In this document: positions 6,535-14,659 of the stretch, piece by piece
How the letters are laid out: each line of letters opens with the position of its first letter
Numbering within the stretch: position 1 is the stretch's first letter
Made by a program: the position numbers and the translations under genes
NCBI GenBank assembly: GCA_943331145.2
Contig: CALQKL020000032.1
Coordinates: 1 to 14,662 of the forward strand
Source: Chitinophaga pinensis
GTDB taxonomy: Bacteria; Bacteroidota; Bacteroidia; Chitinophagales; Chitinophagaceae
Direction: 5' to 3'
Length of the DNA: 14,662 nt
Notes under the pieces: generated by a model
What the model saw: the letters and a program-made list of their open reading frames with translations, nothing else
Database searches by the model: none
What the model was told of the DNA's origin: nothing

Positions 6535-7704
6535 ATGTCTACTGAAATGCCCAAAAAAAGAATTGCCATTTTTGGATCTACGGGTTCAATTGGTACGCAA
6601 TCATTAGAAGTGATTAAAGCAAATCCTGATGCTTTTGAAGTAGAGATTTTAACTGCTCATAATAATGCAGAATTACTTATTAGTCAGGCTTTAGAATTTA
6701 GTCCCAATGCGGTTAATATTGTAAATGAGGATAAATACGAAATGGTTAAATCGGCGCTTGCCGGCACAGATATAAAAGTTTTTAGTGGAGAGTTGGCCCT
6801 TGAAGAGCTCGCAGATTTTGATGCTTATGATGTAATGATTGCCGCTATTGTAGGATTTGCAGGATTGAAACCTACATTAAAAGCTGTTGAAAAAGGAAAA
6901 GTTATTGCATTAGCCAATAAAGAAACCCTGGTTGTAGCAGGCGATATCGTGATGCAAAAAGCACTCGAAAACAAAGCGCCAATCATTCCGGTAGATAGTG
7001 AACATTCGGCAATTTTTCAATGTTTGGTAGGGGAGTCGAGAAATCCAATTGAGAAAATTATTCTTACAGCAAGCGGTGGTCCATTTTTGGGTAAAAAGCC
7101 CAACTTTTTGGTTAATGTAAAGCGAGATCATGCTTTGCAACATCCCAATTGGAGCATGGGCGCTAAAATAACAGTAGATTCTGCAACCCTTATGAATAAA
7201 GGGTTAGAGATGATAGAAGCAAAATGGTTATTTAATTTAAAGCCAGAACAAATTGATGTGGTAATTCATCCTCAAAGTATAATACACAGTATGGTGCAGT
7301 TTGAAGATGGCAGCATAAAAGCCCAAATGGGATTACCAGATATGAAGCTTCCCATTCAATATGCCTTAGGGTTTCCGCAAAGGATAAAAAATGATTTTCC
7401 AAGATTGAATTTTAAAAAATATCCAACATTTAATTTCGAAGAACCAGATTATAAAACTTTTAGAAACCTTGGATTGGCAATAGATGCCTTACAAAATGGG
7501 GGGAACAAAGCTTGTGTTTTAAACGCTGCCAATGAAATTGCTGTGTGGGCATTTCTAAAAAATAGAATTGGATTCCTTGATATTACAGCCGTGGTTGAAA
7601 AAACAATGGATGCCATTTCGTTTATTAAAAACCCAACTCTACAAGAATATTTTGAAAGCGATGCCGAGGCACGTAATTTTGCCGCAACCCTATTAAAATT
7701 GTAA
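6535..7704 (+). CDS. dxr: 1-deoxy-D-xylulose 5-phosphate reductoisomerase
   Basis: Catalyses the NADPH-dependent conversion of 1-deoxy-D-xylulose 5-phosphate to 2-C-methyl-D-erythritol 4-phosphate, the committed step of the MEP route to isoprenoids. The protein has 389 residues, normal for the family. Visible motifs are the NADPH loop GSTGSIG (14-20), ALANKET (125-131), the metal site PVDSEHSA with D154 and E156, LTASGGPF (177-184), NWSMGAKITVDSATLMNK (205-222) and E225 as the third metal ligand. All key residues are present. ATG 6535 was used; a second in-frame ATG at 6547 would remove four residues and is also plausible. The next gene starts 33 bases downstream on the same strand, consistent with a dxr-rseP operon. 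Confidence 0.97.
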   Translation: MSTEMPKKRIAIFGSTGSIGTQSLEVIKANPDAFEVEILTAHNNAELLISQALEFSPNAVNIVNEDKYEMVKSALAGTDIKVFSGELALEELADFDAYDVMIAAIVGFAGLKPTLKAVEKGKVIALANKETLVVAGDIVMQKALENKAPIIPVDSEHSAIFQCLVGESRNPIEKIILTASGGPFLGKKPNFLVNVKRDHALQHPNWSMGAKITVDSATLMNKGLEMIEAKWLFNLKPEQIDVVIHPQSIIHSMVQFEDGSIKAQMGLPDMKLPIQYALGFPQRIKNDFPRLNFKKYPTFNFEEPDYKTFRNLGLAIDALQNGGNKACVLNAANEIAVWAFLKNRIGFLDITAVVEKTMDAISFIKNPTLQEYFESDAEARNFAATLLKL

Positions 7705-7737
7705 TTAAAAATTAATTTTCGTACAACCTAATTTTAT

Positions 7738-9120
7738 ATGATGCATTTATTAGCAATTGATTGGTCTAGTGTTGGTTTGAAAGCAGCACAACTTTTACTG
7801 TCTCTTTCTATTTTAGTTATTCTTCATGAATTTGGACATTACATTACGGCGAAATGGTTCAAATGCCGCGTAGATAAATTTTATCTTTTCTTTGATCCTT
7901 ATTTTTCAATTTTTAAAAAGAAAGTTGGTGAAACTGAATACGGTATTGGTTGGCTTCCTTTAGGTGGTTATGTGAAAATTGCAGGAATGGTGGATGAAAG
8001 CATGGATAAAGAGCAAATGAAACAACCTCCTCAACCATGGGAATTTAGAAGCAAACCGGCCTGGCAGCGTTTAATCATTATGATTGGTGGCGTTGCCGTA
8101 AATGTGTTATTGGCTTTTGTGATTTATGCAATGATATTAATGGTTTGGGGCGAAAAAAATATTAAGTCAGAATCCTTAAAATATGGCATCGCATTTAATG
8201 ATCCCTTATTTACTGATTTAGGGTTTAAAAACGGGGATAAGATTATTGCTGTTGATGGAAAACCCGTTCCAGAATACACGGATGTTCTAAAAAAATTACT
8301 GGTAGTAGATAAGTCTGTTACCATCATAAGAGATGGAAAAAATATGGAATTGGACATGCCGGTTGATTTAATTGGCAAGCTTGTTGAAAAAAGAAAAAAA
8401 TCTGAAAAGCCAATTATTAGCCCGCGAGTTCCTGTAATAGTGTTAGATGTAAATGAAGATGCTCATGTTTACAAAGCAGGTTTAAGAAAAGGAGATCAAA
8501 TAGTAGCCATTAATAATCAGCCTGTTTTCTTCAGAGATGAATTAGAGAAAATCATGGGGTCACAAAAGAAAGGGAGCACAATAAATGTTAAAGTTTTACG
8601 CAATGATAGCAGCTGCGCTTTTAATACCGTTTTGCAAGAAGATAATTTGATTGGATTTTCCTCTCCTAATTTGCCAGAGCAATATGATAGCTTAGGTATT
8701 TACAAATATACCGTTAAGAAATATGGTTTTTTTGCTGCAATACCAGCTGGAGTAAAAAGAGCAGGATCCGAATTGGGTTTTTACATCGATCAATTCAAAA
8801 AAATACTATCTCCTAAAACTGGCGCATATAAAGGTGTTGGTGGATTTAAATCTATGGGCTCAGTTTTCTCCGGTAATGGCTGGGATTGGGAACACTTCTG
8901 GACAATCACTGCTTTCTTTTCAATTGTACTTGCATTCATGAATTTATTACCTATCCCTGCTTTAGATGGCGGACATGTGGTGTTTACCATCGCTGAAATG
9001 ATAACAGGAAAAAAACCTAGTGAGAAATTTTTAGAATATGCACAGATTGTAGGGATGGTGTTTCTATTGGGTTTAATGCTTTATGCCAATGGAAATGATT
9101 GGTTCGGATGGGGGAAGTAG
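7738..9120 (+). CDS. rseP: RIP metalloprotease RseP (site-2 protease)
   Basis: An inner-membrane zinc protease that cuts membrane-embedded substrates such as anti-sigma factors and signal-peptide remnants. It has 460 residues. The first membrane helix (about 14-36) carries the zinc motif HEFGH (30-34). GYVKIAGM (77-84) is a family landmark. A second hydrophobic segment covers about 111-137. Two PDZ-like regions follow, near 145-212 and 228-300, the second with the AGLRKGDQIVAINNQPV signature. The late membrane helix contains NLLPIPALDGGH (402-413), with D410 as the third zinc ligand. A final hydrophobic stretch covers about 436-450. Two ATG codons are adjacent at 7738 and 7741; either may be used. 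It probably shares a transcript with dxr. Its stop faces the converging ppx gene across a repeat-rich spacer. Confidence 0.96.
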   Translation: MMHLLAIDWSSVGLKAAQLLLSLSILVILHEFGHYITAKWFKCRVDKFYLFFDPYFSIFKKKVGETEYGIGWLPLGGYVKIAGMVDESMDKEQMKQPPQPWEFRSKPAWQRLIIMIGGVAVNVLLAFVIYAMILMVWGEKNIKSESLKYGIAFNDPLFTDLGFKNGDKIIAVDGKPVPEYTDVLKKLLVVDKSVTIIRDGKNMELDMPVDLIGKLVEKRKKSEKPIISPRVPVIVLDVNEDAHVYKAGLRKGDQIVAINNQPVFFRDELEKIMGSQKKGSTINVKVLRNDSSCAFNTVLQEDNLIGFSSPNLPEQYDSLGIYKYTVKKYGFFAAIPAGVKRAGSELGFYIDQFKKILSPKTGAYKGVGGFKSMGSVFSGNGWDWEHFWTITAFFSIVLAFMNLLPIPALDGGHVVFTIAEMITGKKPSEKFLEYAQIVGMVFLLGLMLYANGNDWFGWGK

Positions 9121-9147
9121 GTAGATTAGGTTTAAAACGTTCAAGAG

Positions 9148-9299
9148 GTTCAATGAGTTCAAAAGGTTGGGGATTTCGTCTGCCGATGTTGGTGTTATCA
9201 CCAATCATCAAAGAAGAAGCGTTTTGGGAGGTTTTTGAAGTTTGAGAGGTTTTTGATGATTAAAAGGTTCAATACGTTCAATGAGTTCAAAAGGTTGGG
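9148..9299. repeat. 24-bp direct repeat and related TTCAA-rich units in convergent spacer
   Basis: A perfect 24-base direct repeat lies at 9148-9171 and 9276-9299, with start points 128 bases apart. Between them GAGGTTTTTGA occurs twice (9228-9238 and 9246-9256), and AGGTTCAA-like words recur at 9146, 9265 and nearby. Together with the hairpins at 9307-9330 and 9375-9407 this fills most of the rseP-ppx spacer (9121-9408). No credible gene is present there. It looks like an intergenic repeat family, not a mobile element: there is no transposase and there are no terminal inverted repeats. Confidence 0.7.
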
Positions 9300-9306
9300 T
9301 GCATGG

Positions 9307-9330
9307 AGGGGTTGAACATTTTCAACCCTT
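9307..9330. other. 10-bp hairpin between rseP and ppx
   Basis: Positions 9307-9316 pair with 9321-9330 (one G-T pair) around a CATT loop; eight of the pairs, GGGTTGAA with TTCAACCC, are perfect. It could end the rseP transcript, but the downstream bases are A-rich and there is no T run on the + strand. It may also belong to the surrounding repeat family. Confidence 0.35.
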
Positions 9331-9374
9331 ACAAAAGGTTTAATACACACCAATTGGAAATGCATCAACCATAA

Positions 9375-9407
9375 AACCATTAAACCAGCGAAGCGATTTA
9401 AACGGTT
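9375..9407 (-). terminator. possible terminator just after ppx stop
   Basis: On the - strand an AACCGTT arm directly after the ppx stop codon can pair with an AATGGTT arm (one G-T pair), with two more A-T pairs after a mismatch. A TTTTAT stretch follows. The placement is right for a terminator but the stem is AT-rich and interrupted. Confidence 0.35.
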
Positions 9408-9408
9408 T

Positions 9409-10293
9409 TCAACCTGTTCTCAACTCTTCCCAAAGGTGATGAATCAATCCATCCGCTAGCCCAATTTTAGGAACATATATTTGCTCGGAATTTGCCCATC
9501 TCATGGCATTAATATAAATGAGCAATGCAGGTACAATCACATCTGCACGATCTGCGCGTAATCCGTAATTGCTGATTCTATCTGCTACACTAAAAGAACT
9601 AAGTTCTTTGTAATAATCCCTCAATAACTCAATGTGTAATGGCTTTCCATCTTTCTTTTTACTTAATGAGAATACTTTGTTGATATTGCCACCACTGCCA
9701 ATAGAAACGATGTCTTTATGCGTTTTTGTGGATTGTTTGATATATTCTTTCATTTCATCCCAAACATTTTCTGTGACGCCGTTTTTTAACAATCGTATTG
9801 TGCCAATATTGAATGATTTCTTTGCAGTTAATTTTCCATTTCCAAAAATAGAAACCTCTGTACTTCCTCCTCCCACATCAATATACATGTAACTATGGTC
9901 TTTATCCATATTTTCTGCAATATGGTTTTCATATACCAAATTGGCTTCCATTTCGCCTGTTATCACTTCTACATCCAATCCGGTTTCTTTTTTTATAATG
10001 CCAATTATTTTATCTGAATTCTTTGCATCACGCATTGCACTTGTAGCACATGCTTTTATTGCATCTACCTCGTATGCGTTTATCAAATGTCTAAATGCTT
10101 TTAATGTTTGAATAAGCATGGTTGTTTTCTCATTGGAAATCAACCCATTTTCAAAAACGTCAAAACCCAGTCTCAACGGCACCCGAATCAAATTTAATTT
10201 ATTGAATTTTGGATCAGAGGAATGCTGCTCAATTACTTCTGTAATCAATAATCGTGCAGCATTACTTCCAATATCTATCGCGGCTAGTTTCAA
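9409..10293 (-). CDS. ppx: Ppx/GppA-family phosphatase (exopolyphosphatase), TTG start
   Basis: Member of the sugar-kinase/actin-fold phosphatases that release phosphate from polyphosphate ends, or from pppGpp in GppA relatives. It has 294 residues, so it holds only the core Ppx-GppA domain and lacks the C-terminal HD-like extension of long proteobacterial forms. Motifs are AIDIGSNAARLLI (5-17, phosphate loop 1), ATSAMRDA (83-90), VITGEMEA (110-117, catalytic Glu region), YIDVGGGSTEVS (137-148, phosphate loop 2) and IGSGGNINK (198-206). The start must be TTG at 10293-10291: an in-frame TAA lies two codons upstream and the first internal Met falls after the first phosphate loop. It sits 65 bases downstream of ppk on the same strand and is probably co-transcribed. 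Polyphosphatase is favoured over pppGpp phosphatase because of the ppk neighbour. Confidence 0.92.
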   Translation of the reverse strand: MKLAAIDIGSNAARLLITEVIEQHSSDPKFNKLNLIRVPLRLGFDVFENGLISNEKTTMLIQTLKAFRHLINAYEVDAIKACATSAMRDAKNSDKIIGIIKKETGLDVEVITGEMEANLVYENHIAENMDKDHSYMYIDVGGGSTEVSIFGNGKLTAKKSFNIGTIRLLKNGVTENVWDEMKEYIKQSTKTHKDIVSIGSGGNINKVFSLSKKKDGKPLHIELLRDYYKELSSFSVADRISNYGLRADRADVIVPALLIYINAMRWANSEQIYVPKIGLADGLIHHLWEELRTG

Positions 10294-10358
10294 TCTTTAA
10301 TTTTTAGAAGTACAAATTTCTATTTAAATATTTTATCGTTTGTAGAAAGTTATCACCA

Positions 10359-12452
10359 TTAAGCAATATAGAAATCAGGCACAGCCTGGCTACCTCTTTT
10401 TTTATTGAGATAATTATAAATCTCTACTTGTGCACGTACTTTCTTTGTATTTCTTGGGTTCACATACACATTGTTCTGCTCGTTATTTAAAATACGTGCT
10501 TTAATGTTGTCCTTTAATTGAATGCTTAAAATGTCTTTTAGTTCCGTAATTATTTTTTTATCTAAAATTGGACATGCAGCCTCAATACGATGATCTAAAT
10601 TTCTCAACATCCAATCTGCCGAAGAGATAAAAACTTTTTCGTCGCCGTTATTGTGAAAAATAAGTACACGTGCATGCTCCAAATATTCATCTACAATACT
10701 GATTGCTTGTACAGGAATTTTAAATTTTGCATCCTCTGTAAACATGCAACAAATGCCTCTTATAATCATTTTGATTTCAACACCTGCTTTTGCTGCTGCA
10801 TATAATCTTTCAATCAATATCTCATCACTAAGCGAATTTACTTTAATGGTTATTGCTGCCTTTTTATGTAACGTAGCATGTTTTATTTCTCTGTTTATTA
10901 GTTCGATAATGTGTTGGCGCATTTTAACTGGACTAGGGAATAACGTATTACAAGCGTTTAAATAATTTATTTTGGTTGAAGGGTTTTCAAGGTAATTAAA
11001 CATCCGATTTACATCTTCCATAATATTTTTATTGGCAGTAAGCAAACAATGGTCGCCATAAACAGTTGCTGTTTTTTCATTTAAATTCCCGGTGCTTAAA
11101 AAGCCGTACATCACGTTTTTATTGTTGATTTTTTTAGTTATCAAGCAAAGTTTGGCATGTACTTTCATATTTGGAACGCCAATCAAAACTCTAACCCCCA
11201 CATCTTCAAGTTCTTTTTTCCAAATCAAATTTGCTTCTTCATCAAACCTTGCCCTAAGCTCAATGATTACGGTTACTTGCTTCCCGTTTCTAACGGCATT
11301 GATTATAGCATTGATAATTTTTGAACGAGACGCTAGTCGATAACAAGTGATTTTTATACTCATAACATCCGGGTCTATCGCGGCTTCTCGCAACATATCA
11401 ATTACACTATTGTACGAATGATATGGAAAATGAAGCATCACATCTTTTTCCAAAATTACCTTTGCGATGCTGTTGGTGTTTCTCAATTGTGGATGCGTAA
11501 AAGGTTGCTTTCGTAGGCTTTTTTGTTGAAAAACAGCATCTGGAAAATCCATGAAGTCTTTGAAATTATGAATTTTTCCTCCAGGTATTAAACTGTCCTT
11601 ATGTGTGAAGCCTAGTCGCTTTACCAAATACGTTAATAAATCGGTTGGAATTTCTTTATCAAAAACCAATCGGGTTGGTTTCCCTTTTTTTCTATTTTTT
11701 ATACCCTTTTCTATTTTTTGAATTAATGAAGTTGCAATGTCATTATCAATATCTATTTCAGCATCTCTTGTAACTTTTATAGCATGCGCAGAAAATTGGT
11801 CATAACCAAAAAATGAAAAAATATTCGGCAAACAATATCTAATAACATCATCCAACAAAATAATTTGAAATTCATTTGCTTTTGATGGCAGGATTATAAA
11901 TCGAGATAAACTCCTTGATGGAACAGAAATCAATGCATATTTCTTTGAAATGCTTCTGTCTTTTTTACCTAATGTGCATGCCAAATAAATAGACTTGTCA
12001 TTTAATACTGGAAAGTTAACAATACTCTCAATCATCAATGGCACAATATGTCCACGAACCTGTTCATTAAAATATTGGAGAATGAATTTCTGTTGCGGTA
12101 CATTTAGTTTTTTTTCGTCAACCAAGAAAATTTTTTGTTTTTTCAGTTCACGTAAAATTTCATTCCACGTTTGTTCAAAAACATATTGTAAGTCTAAAAC
12201 TTTTTCTTGTATTTCTTCTAAAATCCTGTCTGGTGAAGTTTCTAAATGCATCCTGCCTTTACTGCCTATTTTAATCATGCGTTTTAAAGTTGCTACGCGA
12301 ACCCTAAAAAACTCATCTAGATTATTAGAAAAAATAGCAAGGAATTTTATCCTTTCTTTTAATGGAACGGTTTTGTCGGATGCTTCTTGTAATACCCGAC
12401 CGTTAAAAGCTAGCCAGCTGATATCTCTGGCAATGTGTTTTTTTTTCTGCAA
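10359..12452 (-). CDS. ppk1: polyphosphate kinase 1, TTG start
   Basis: Reversibly transfers the gamma phosphate of ATP to a growing polyphosphate chain. It has 697 residues, full length for PPK1. Domains in order: N-terminal RDISWLAFNGRVLQEA (9-24) with SNNLDEFFRVRV (42-53); central MSIKITCYRLA (364-374) and ELRARFDEEAN (398-408), giving R372 and R402 of the active site; the autophosphorylated histidine H432 in KVHAKLCLI; GFLSTGNLNEKTA (450-462); and C-terminal RGICCM (565-570) and EHARVLIFHNNG (592-603), with H593 as the second conserved His. All key residues are present. The start is TTG 12452-12450. The frame stays open for nine codons above it to a TAA but offers no ATG or GTG, and the family N-terminus fits this point. 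ppx follows, giving a synthesis-plus-breakdown pair. Confidence 0.97.
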   Translation of the reverse strand: MQKKKHIARDISWLAFNGRVLQEASDKTVPLKERIKFLAIFSNNLDEFFRVRVATLKRMIKIGSKGRMHLETSPDRILEEIQEKVLDLQYVFEQTWNEILRELKKQKIFLVDEKKLNVPQQKFILQYFNEQVRGHIVPLMIESIVNFPVLNDKSIYLACTLGKKDRSISKKYALISVPSRSLSRFIILPSKANEFQIILLDDVIRYCLPNIFSFFGYDQFSAHAIKVTRDAEIDIDNDIATSLIQKIEKGIKNRKKGKPTRLVFDKEIPTDLLTYLVKRLGFTHKDSLIPGGKIHNFKDFMDFPDAVFQQKSLRKQPFTHPQLRNTNSIAKVILEKDVMLHFPYHSYNSVIDMLREAAIDPDVMSIKITCYRLASRSKIINAIINAVRNGKQVTVIIELRARFDEEANLIWKKELEDVGVRVLIGVPNMKVHAKLCLITKKINNKNVMYGFLSTGNLNEKTATVYGDHCLLTANKNIMEDVNRMFNYLENPSTKINYLNACNTLFPSPVKMRQHIIELINREIKHATLHKKAAITIKVNSLSDEILIERLYAAAKAGVEIKMIIRGICCMFTEDAKFKIPVQAISIVDEYLEHARVLIFHNNGDEKVFISSADWMLRNLDHRIEAACPILDKKIITELKDILSIQLKDNIKARILNNEQNNVYVNPRNTKKVRAQVEIYNYLNKKRGSQAVPDFYIA

Positions 12453-12539
12453 CGGATTTGACTTTTTTGTAAGGCGAATTTAATTTATAAAACACAAATA
12501 TTTGCGCGTTTGATATTAAGTTTTTATAAATGGCAATAA

Positions 12540-12737
12540 AATTCAAAAGTTAAAATTCAAAAGTTAAAAATTGGATTTTTTGTTCACGGTTTCAATACTG
12601 GGAGAAATGAATAACGTCAATAGTTGGAGTCATAAATAAAATCGAAATGTAAAAATTGATTTTTTGTGCCATTAGTTTCAACCTTGTATCGCATGATTTA
12701 AAAATGAGTTTTTTTACTTTTTACTTTTGAATTTTAA
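12540..12737. repeat. AT-rich direct and inverted repeats upstream of ppk
   Basis: The 14-mer AATTCAAAAGTTAA occurs twice in tandem (12540-12553 and 12554-12567). Its core is inverted at the far end: 12550-12564 is the exact reverse complement of 12723-12737, overlapping the stop codon of the flippase-like gene. In between, a roughly 40-base segment is duplicated imperfectly (about 12565-12600 and 12650-12690; shared TAAAAATTGATTTTTTGT-like core and a GTTTCAA word). This covers most of the spacer 12453-12733. No gene is seen, and no clear TTTG/TAnnTTTG promoter for ppk was found on the - strand. Confidence 0.65.
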
Positions 12738-13735
12738 ATTATCTGCTTTTTATTCAAAACCGGCAAAAGCAAAAGCGAGACAAATCCAACAAGCACAATT
12801 AATCCCGTTGAAGCGCTCCACATCAGCCATCCAAATGCTTTTCCTTGAGCACTGGTTAAACCATAGATCATTAATGTTTGCATGACAAATATTGGAAATG
12901 ATCCGATCCCGCCTGGTGTAACGATCATGGATAAAGTAGCTAAGCTCAATACTGAACAAGCAGCGCCAATTCCTAAAGATGCAGTACTATCTAATCCCCA
13001 AAAACCAAGATAAATCTGACCAAGATACATACACCAAATAAAAATGGTATGCATTATAAATGCACGCTTTTTTTTCATATGTTTTATGGTGCTCAATCCC
13101 TCAAAAATTCCCTTTATGATTAAATTTATTTTATTGATTAATTTGTTTTGAGGATTTTTTTTGATGATCCAACGAATCAAAAACCAAAAAAGAATTATTG
13201 CAACCATGCATAAACCGAGTTTTAAAAATGTCAAGGTTGGATTTCCCTGAAACAATTTATCTAATTTTTCAGTAGCAAAACTGCCTATAATTTTTATTTG
13301 AATTAAAACGGTAAAAGCGATGAATATTGCATAACAAACCAAATCAAAACTTCTTTCTAAAATGATGGTCCCCACCAATTTGTCGAGTTTTAATTTTTCG
13401 TATCGCGCTAAGAATGTACATTTTAAAAGTTCGCCCAATCTTGGTATTGCAGCATTTGCTAAATATCCAACCATTGTTACCATAAACACATTTCGAAGTT
13501 TTGGATGGAAATCTACTGGCTCCATGAGTAGCTTCCAGCGCATGGAACGGCTTATATGACTCATGATACTCATTATAGAAATTGGAATCAATATCCAGAA
13601 ATTTGCATTTTTTATGGCATTGTAAAACTCATTTTTCTCTTCGAGGTTCATTGATTTCAATTGCCACCAAACCAAGAAAATCCCACCTCCCAAAAAAATA
13701 ACGTACTGCAACAATTGAGAAATTTTCTTTTTCAT
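12734..13735 (-). CDS. flippase-like integral membrane protein (LPG_synthase_TM / UPF0104 family)
   Basis: A 333-residue multi-pass membrane protein. Hydrophobic segments are visible near 9-24, 46-60, 82-97, 130-150, 169-191, 226-247, 253-273, 283-293 and 303-325. Family landmarks are SRSMRWKLLM (62-71), GYLANAAIPRLGELLK (90-105), ERSFDL (127-132) and TPGGIGSFP (273-281). These match the membrane half of lysyl-phosphatidylglycerol synthase (MprF) and the broader AglD/YbhN-like group, some of which move lipids or lipid-linked sugars. The soluble aminoacyl-transferase half of MprF is absent, so lysyl transfer is not expected. ATG 13735-13733 starts a normal K-rich N-terminus. It follows panC by 35 bases on the same strand and probably shares its transcript. 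The substrate is unknown. Confidence 0.85.
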   Translation of the reverse strand: MKKKISQLLQYVIFLGGGIFLVWWQLKSMNLEEKNEFYNAIKNANFWILIPISIMSIMSHISRSMRWKLLMEPVDFHPKLRNVFMVTMVGYLANAAIPRLGELLKCTFLARYEKLKLDKLVGTIILERSFDLVCYAIFIAFTVLIQIKIIGSFATEKLDKLFQGNPTLTFLKLGLCMVAIILFWFLIRWIIKKNPQNKLINKINLIIKGIFEGLSTIKHMKKKRAFIMHTIFIWCMYLGQIYLGFWGLDSTASLGIGAACSVLSLATLSMIVTPGGIGSFPIFVMQTLMIYGLTSAQGKAFGWLMWSASTGLIVLVGFVSLLLLPVLNKKQII

Positions 13736-13770
13736 ATCAAGGAAGTTAAATAGAAAATTTTGATTTTTCG

Positions 13771-14628
13771 TTATTCAGCATTGTTTGCATTATTGAGAAT
13801 TATGTTGTCTATCAATCGAACATCACCAATTGATGCTGCAATTAAAGCGACAATTGTTTGATTTTTTTCTGGTTTTTTTATTGGATTTAATGTTCCATCT
13901 GTTATTTCTATATAATCTATTACGAAACCTTTTGCAATTAATTTCTCTTTAGATTTTTCTTTCAAATCATCTATTTTTCTTTTGAATATATTGTCTTTTA
14001 AAAAAATCAAAGCCTCAAAAATGACCAAAGCGGCCTCTTTTTCAGCTTCATTCAATCTTTTATTTCGGCTACTCATCGCCAATCCATTTTCTTCTCTAAT
14101 GGTTGGGGATATCTTGATTTCTACAGGAATATTCAAATCAGTTGCCATTTTTTTTATGACCATACATTGTTGATAATCCTTTTGTCCAAGGTATAAAATA
14201 TCGCATTTTACAATTTCCAATAGTCGCTTTACGACCATACAAACACCTTGAAAATGTCCAGCTCGATGCTTTCCTTCCAAGATATTATCCAAATAACCCA
14301 GTTCAAAATTGCTTTTTTGGAAGTTTTCTGGATAAATATCATCTACAGAAGGCATAAACAAAATGTCACACCCATTTATTTCGAGTTGTTCAATATCAGC
14401 TTCTATGGTTACAGGATATTTTTCAAAATCATTTGGGTTGTTAAATTGAGTAGGGTTAATGAAAATGCTACAGATCGTAAAGTCATTTTCAGATTTGCTC
14501 TTTTCTATTAATGAAATATGCCCTTGATGAAGTGCGCCCATTGTTGGAACAAAGCCAACTTTTATATTTGACTTTCGATTTTTTTGGATAAAATCTATAA
14601 GGTCATCTGGTCTTTTAAAAAGGATCAT
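13771..14628 (-). CDS. panC: pantoate--beta-alanine ligase (pantothenate synthetase)
   Basis: Joins pantoate and beta-alanine with ATP, via a pantoyl-adenylate, to make pantothenate for coenzyme A. Cytosolic. With the chosen start the protein has 285 residues, close to the family norm. Motifs are FVPTMGALHQGHISLI (26-41, the HIGH-type nucleotide site), IFINPTQF (55-62), EGKHRAGHFQGV (118-129), LGQKDYQQ (147-154) and the KMSKS-like AMSSRNKRL (184-192). ATG 14628 gives the MILFKRPDD beginning typical of PanC. An in-frame ATG at 14652 would add eight residues (MYRHSKLN), overlaps a palindrome and looks like leader DNA. panD is not between panC and the next gene; the flippase-like gene follows directly. 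Confidence 0.95.
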   Translation of the reverse strand: MILFKRPDDLIDFIQKNRKSNIKVGFVPTMGALHQGHISLIEKSKSENDFTICSIFINPTQFNNPNDFEKYPVTIEADIEQLEINGCDILFMPSVDDIYPENFQKSNFELGYLDNILEGKHRAGHFQGVCMVVKRLLEIVKCDILYLGQKDYQQCMVIKKMATDLNIPVEIKISPTIREENGLAMSSRNKRLNEAEKEAALVIFEALIFLKDNIFKRKIDDLKEKSKEKLIAKGFVIDYIEITDGTLNPIKKPEKNQTIVALIAASIGDVRLIDNIILNNANNAE

Positions 14629-14647
14629 ATTTAATTTTGAATGCCTA

Positions 14648-14659
14648 TACATTAATGTA
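14648..14659. promoter_or_regulatory. 12-bp perfect palindrome upstream of panC
   Basis: TACATTAATGTA is its own reverse complement and lies about 20 bases upstream of the chosen panC start. It could be an operator half or chance in AT-rich DNA. The window ends three bases later, so the full promoter context is missing. Confidence 0.25.

Noticed and set aside
9148..9299. CRISPR array or insertion sequence
   Set aside because: There are only two 24-base copies, with no regular spacers, no cas genes, no transposase and no terminal inverted repeats.
9198..9380. 60-codon - strand frame in the rseP-ppx spacer
   Set aside because: It is made of the spacer repeats and hairpins, with no recognisable motif.
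11995..12483. 162-codon + strand frame opposite the ppk 5' end
   Set aside because: It is antisense to the conserved N-terminal part of PPK1; its Ser/Cys/Phe-rich translation is what antisense AT-rich coding DNA gives.
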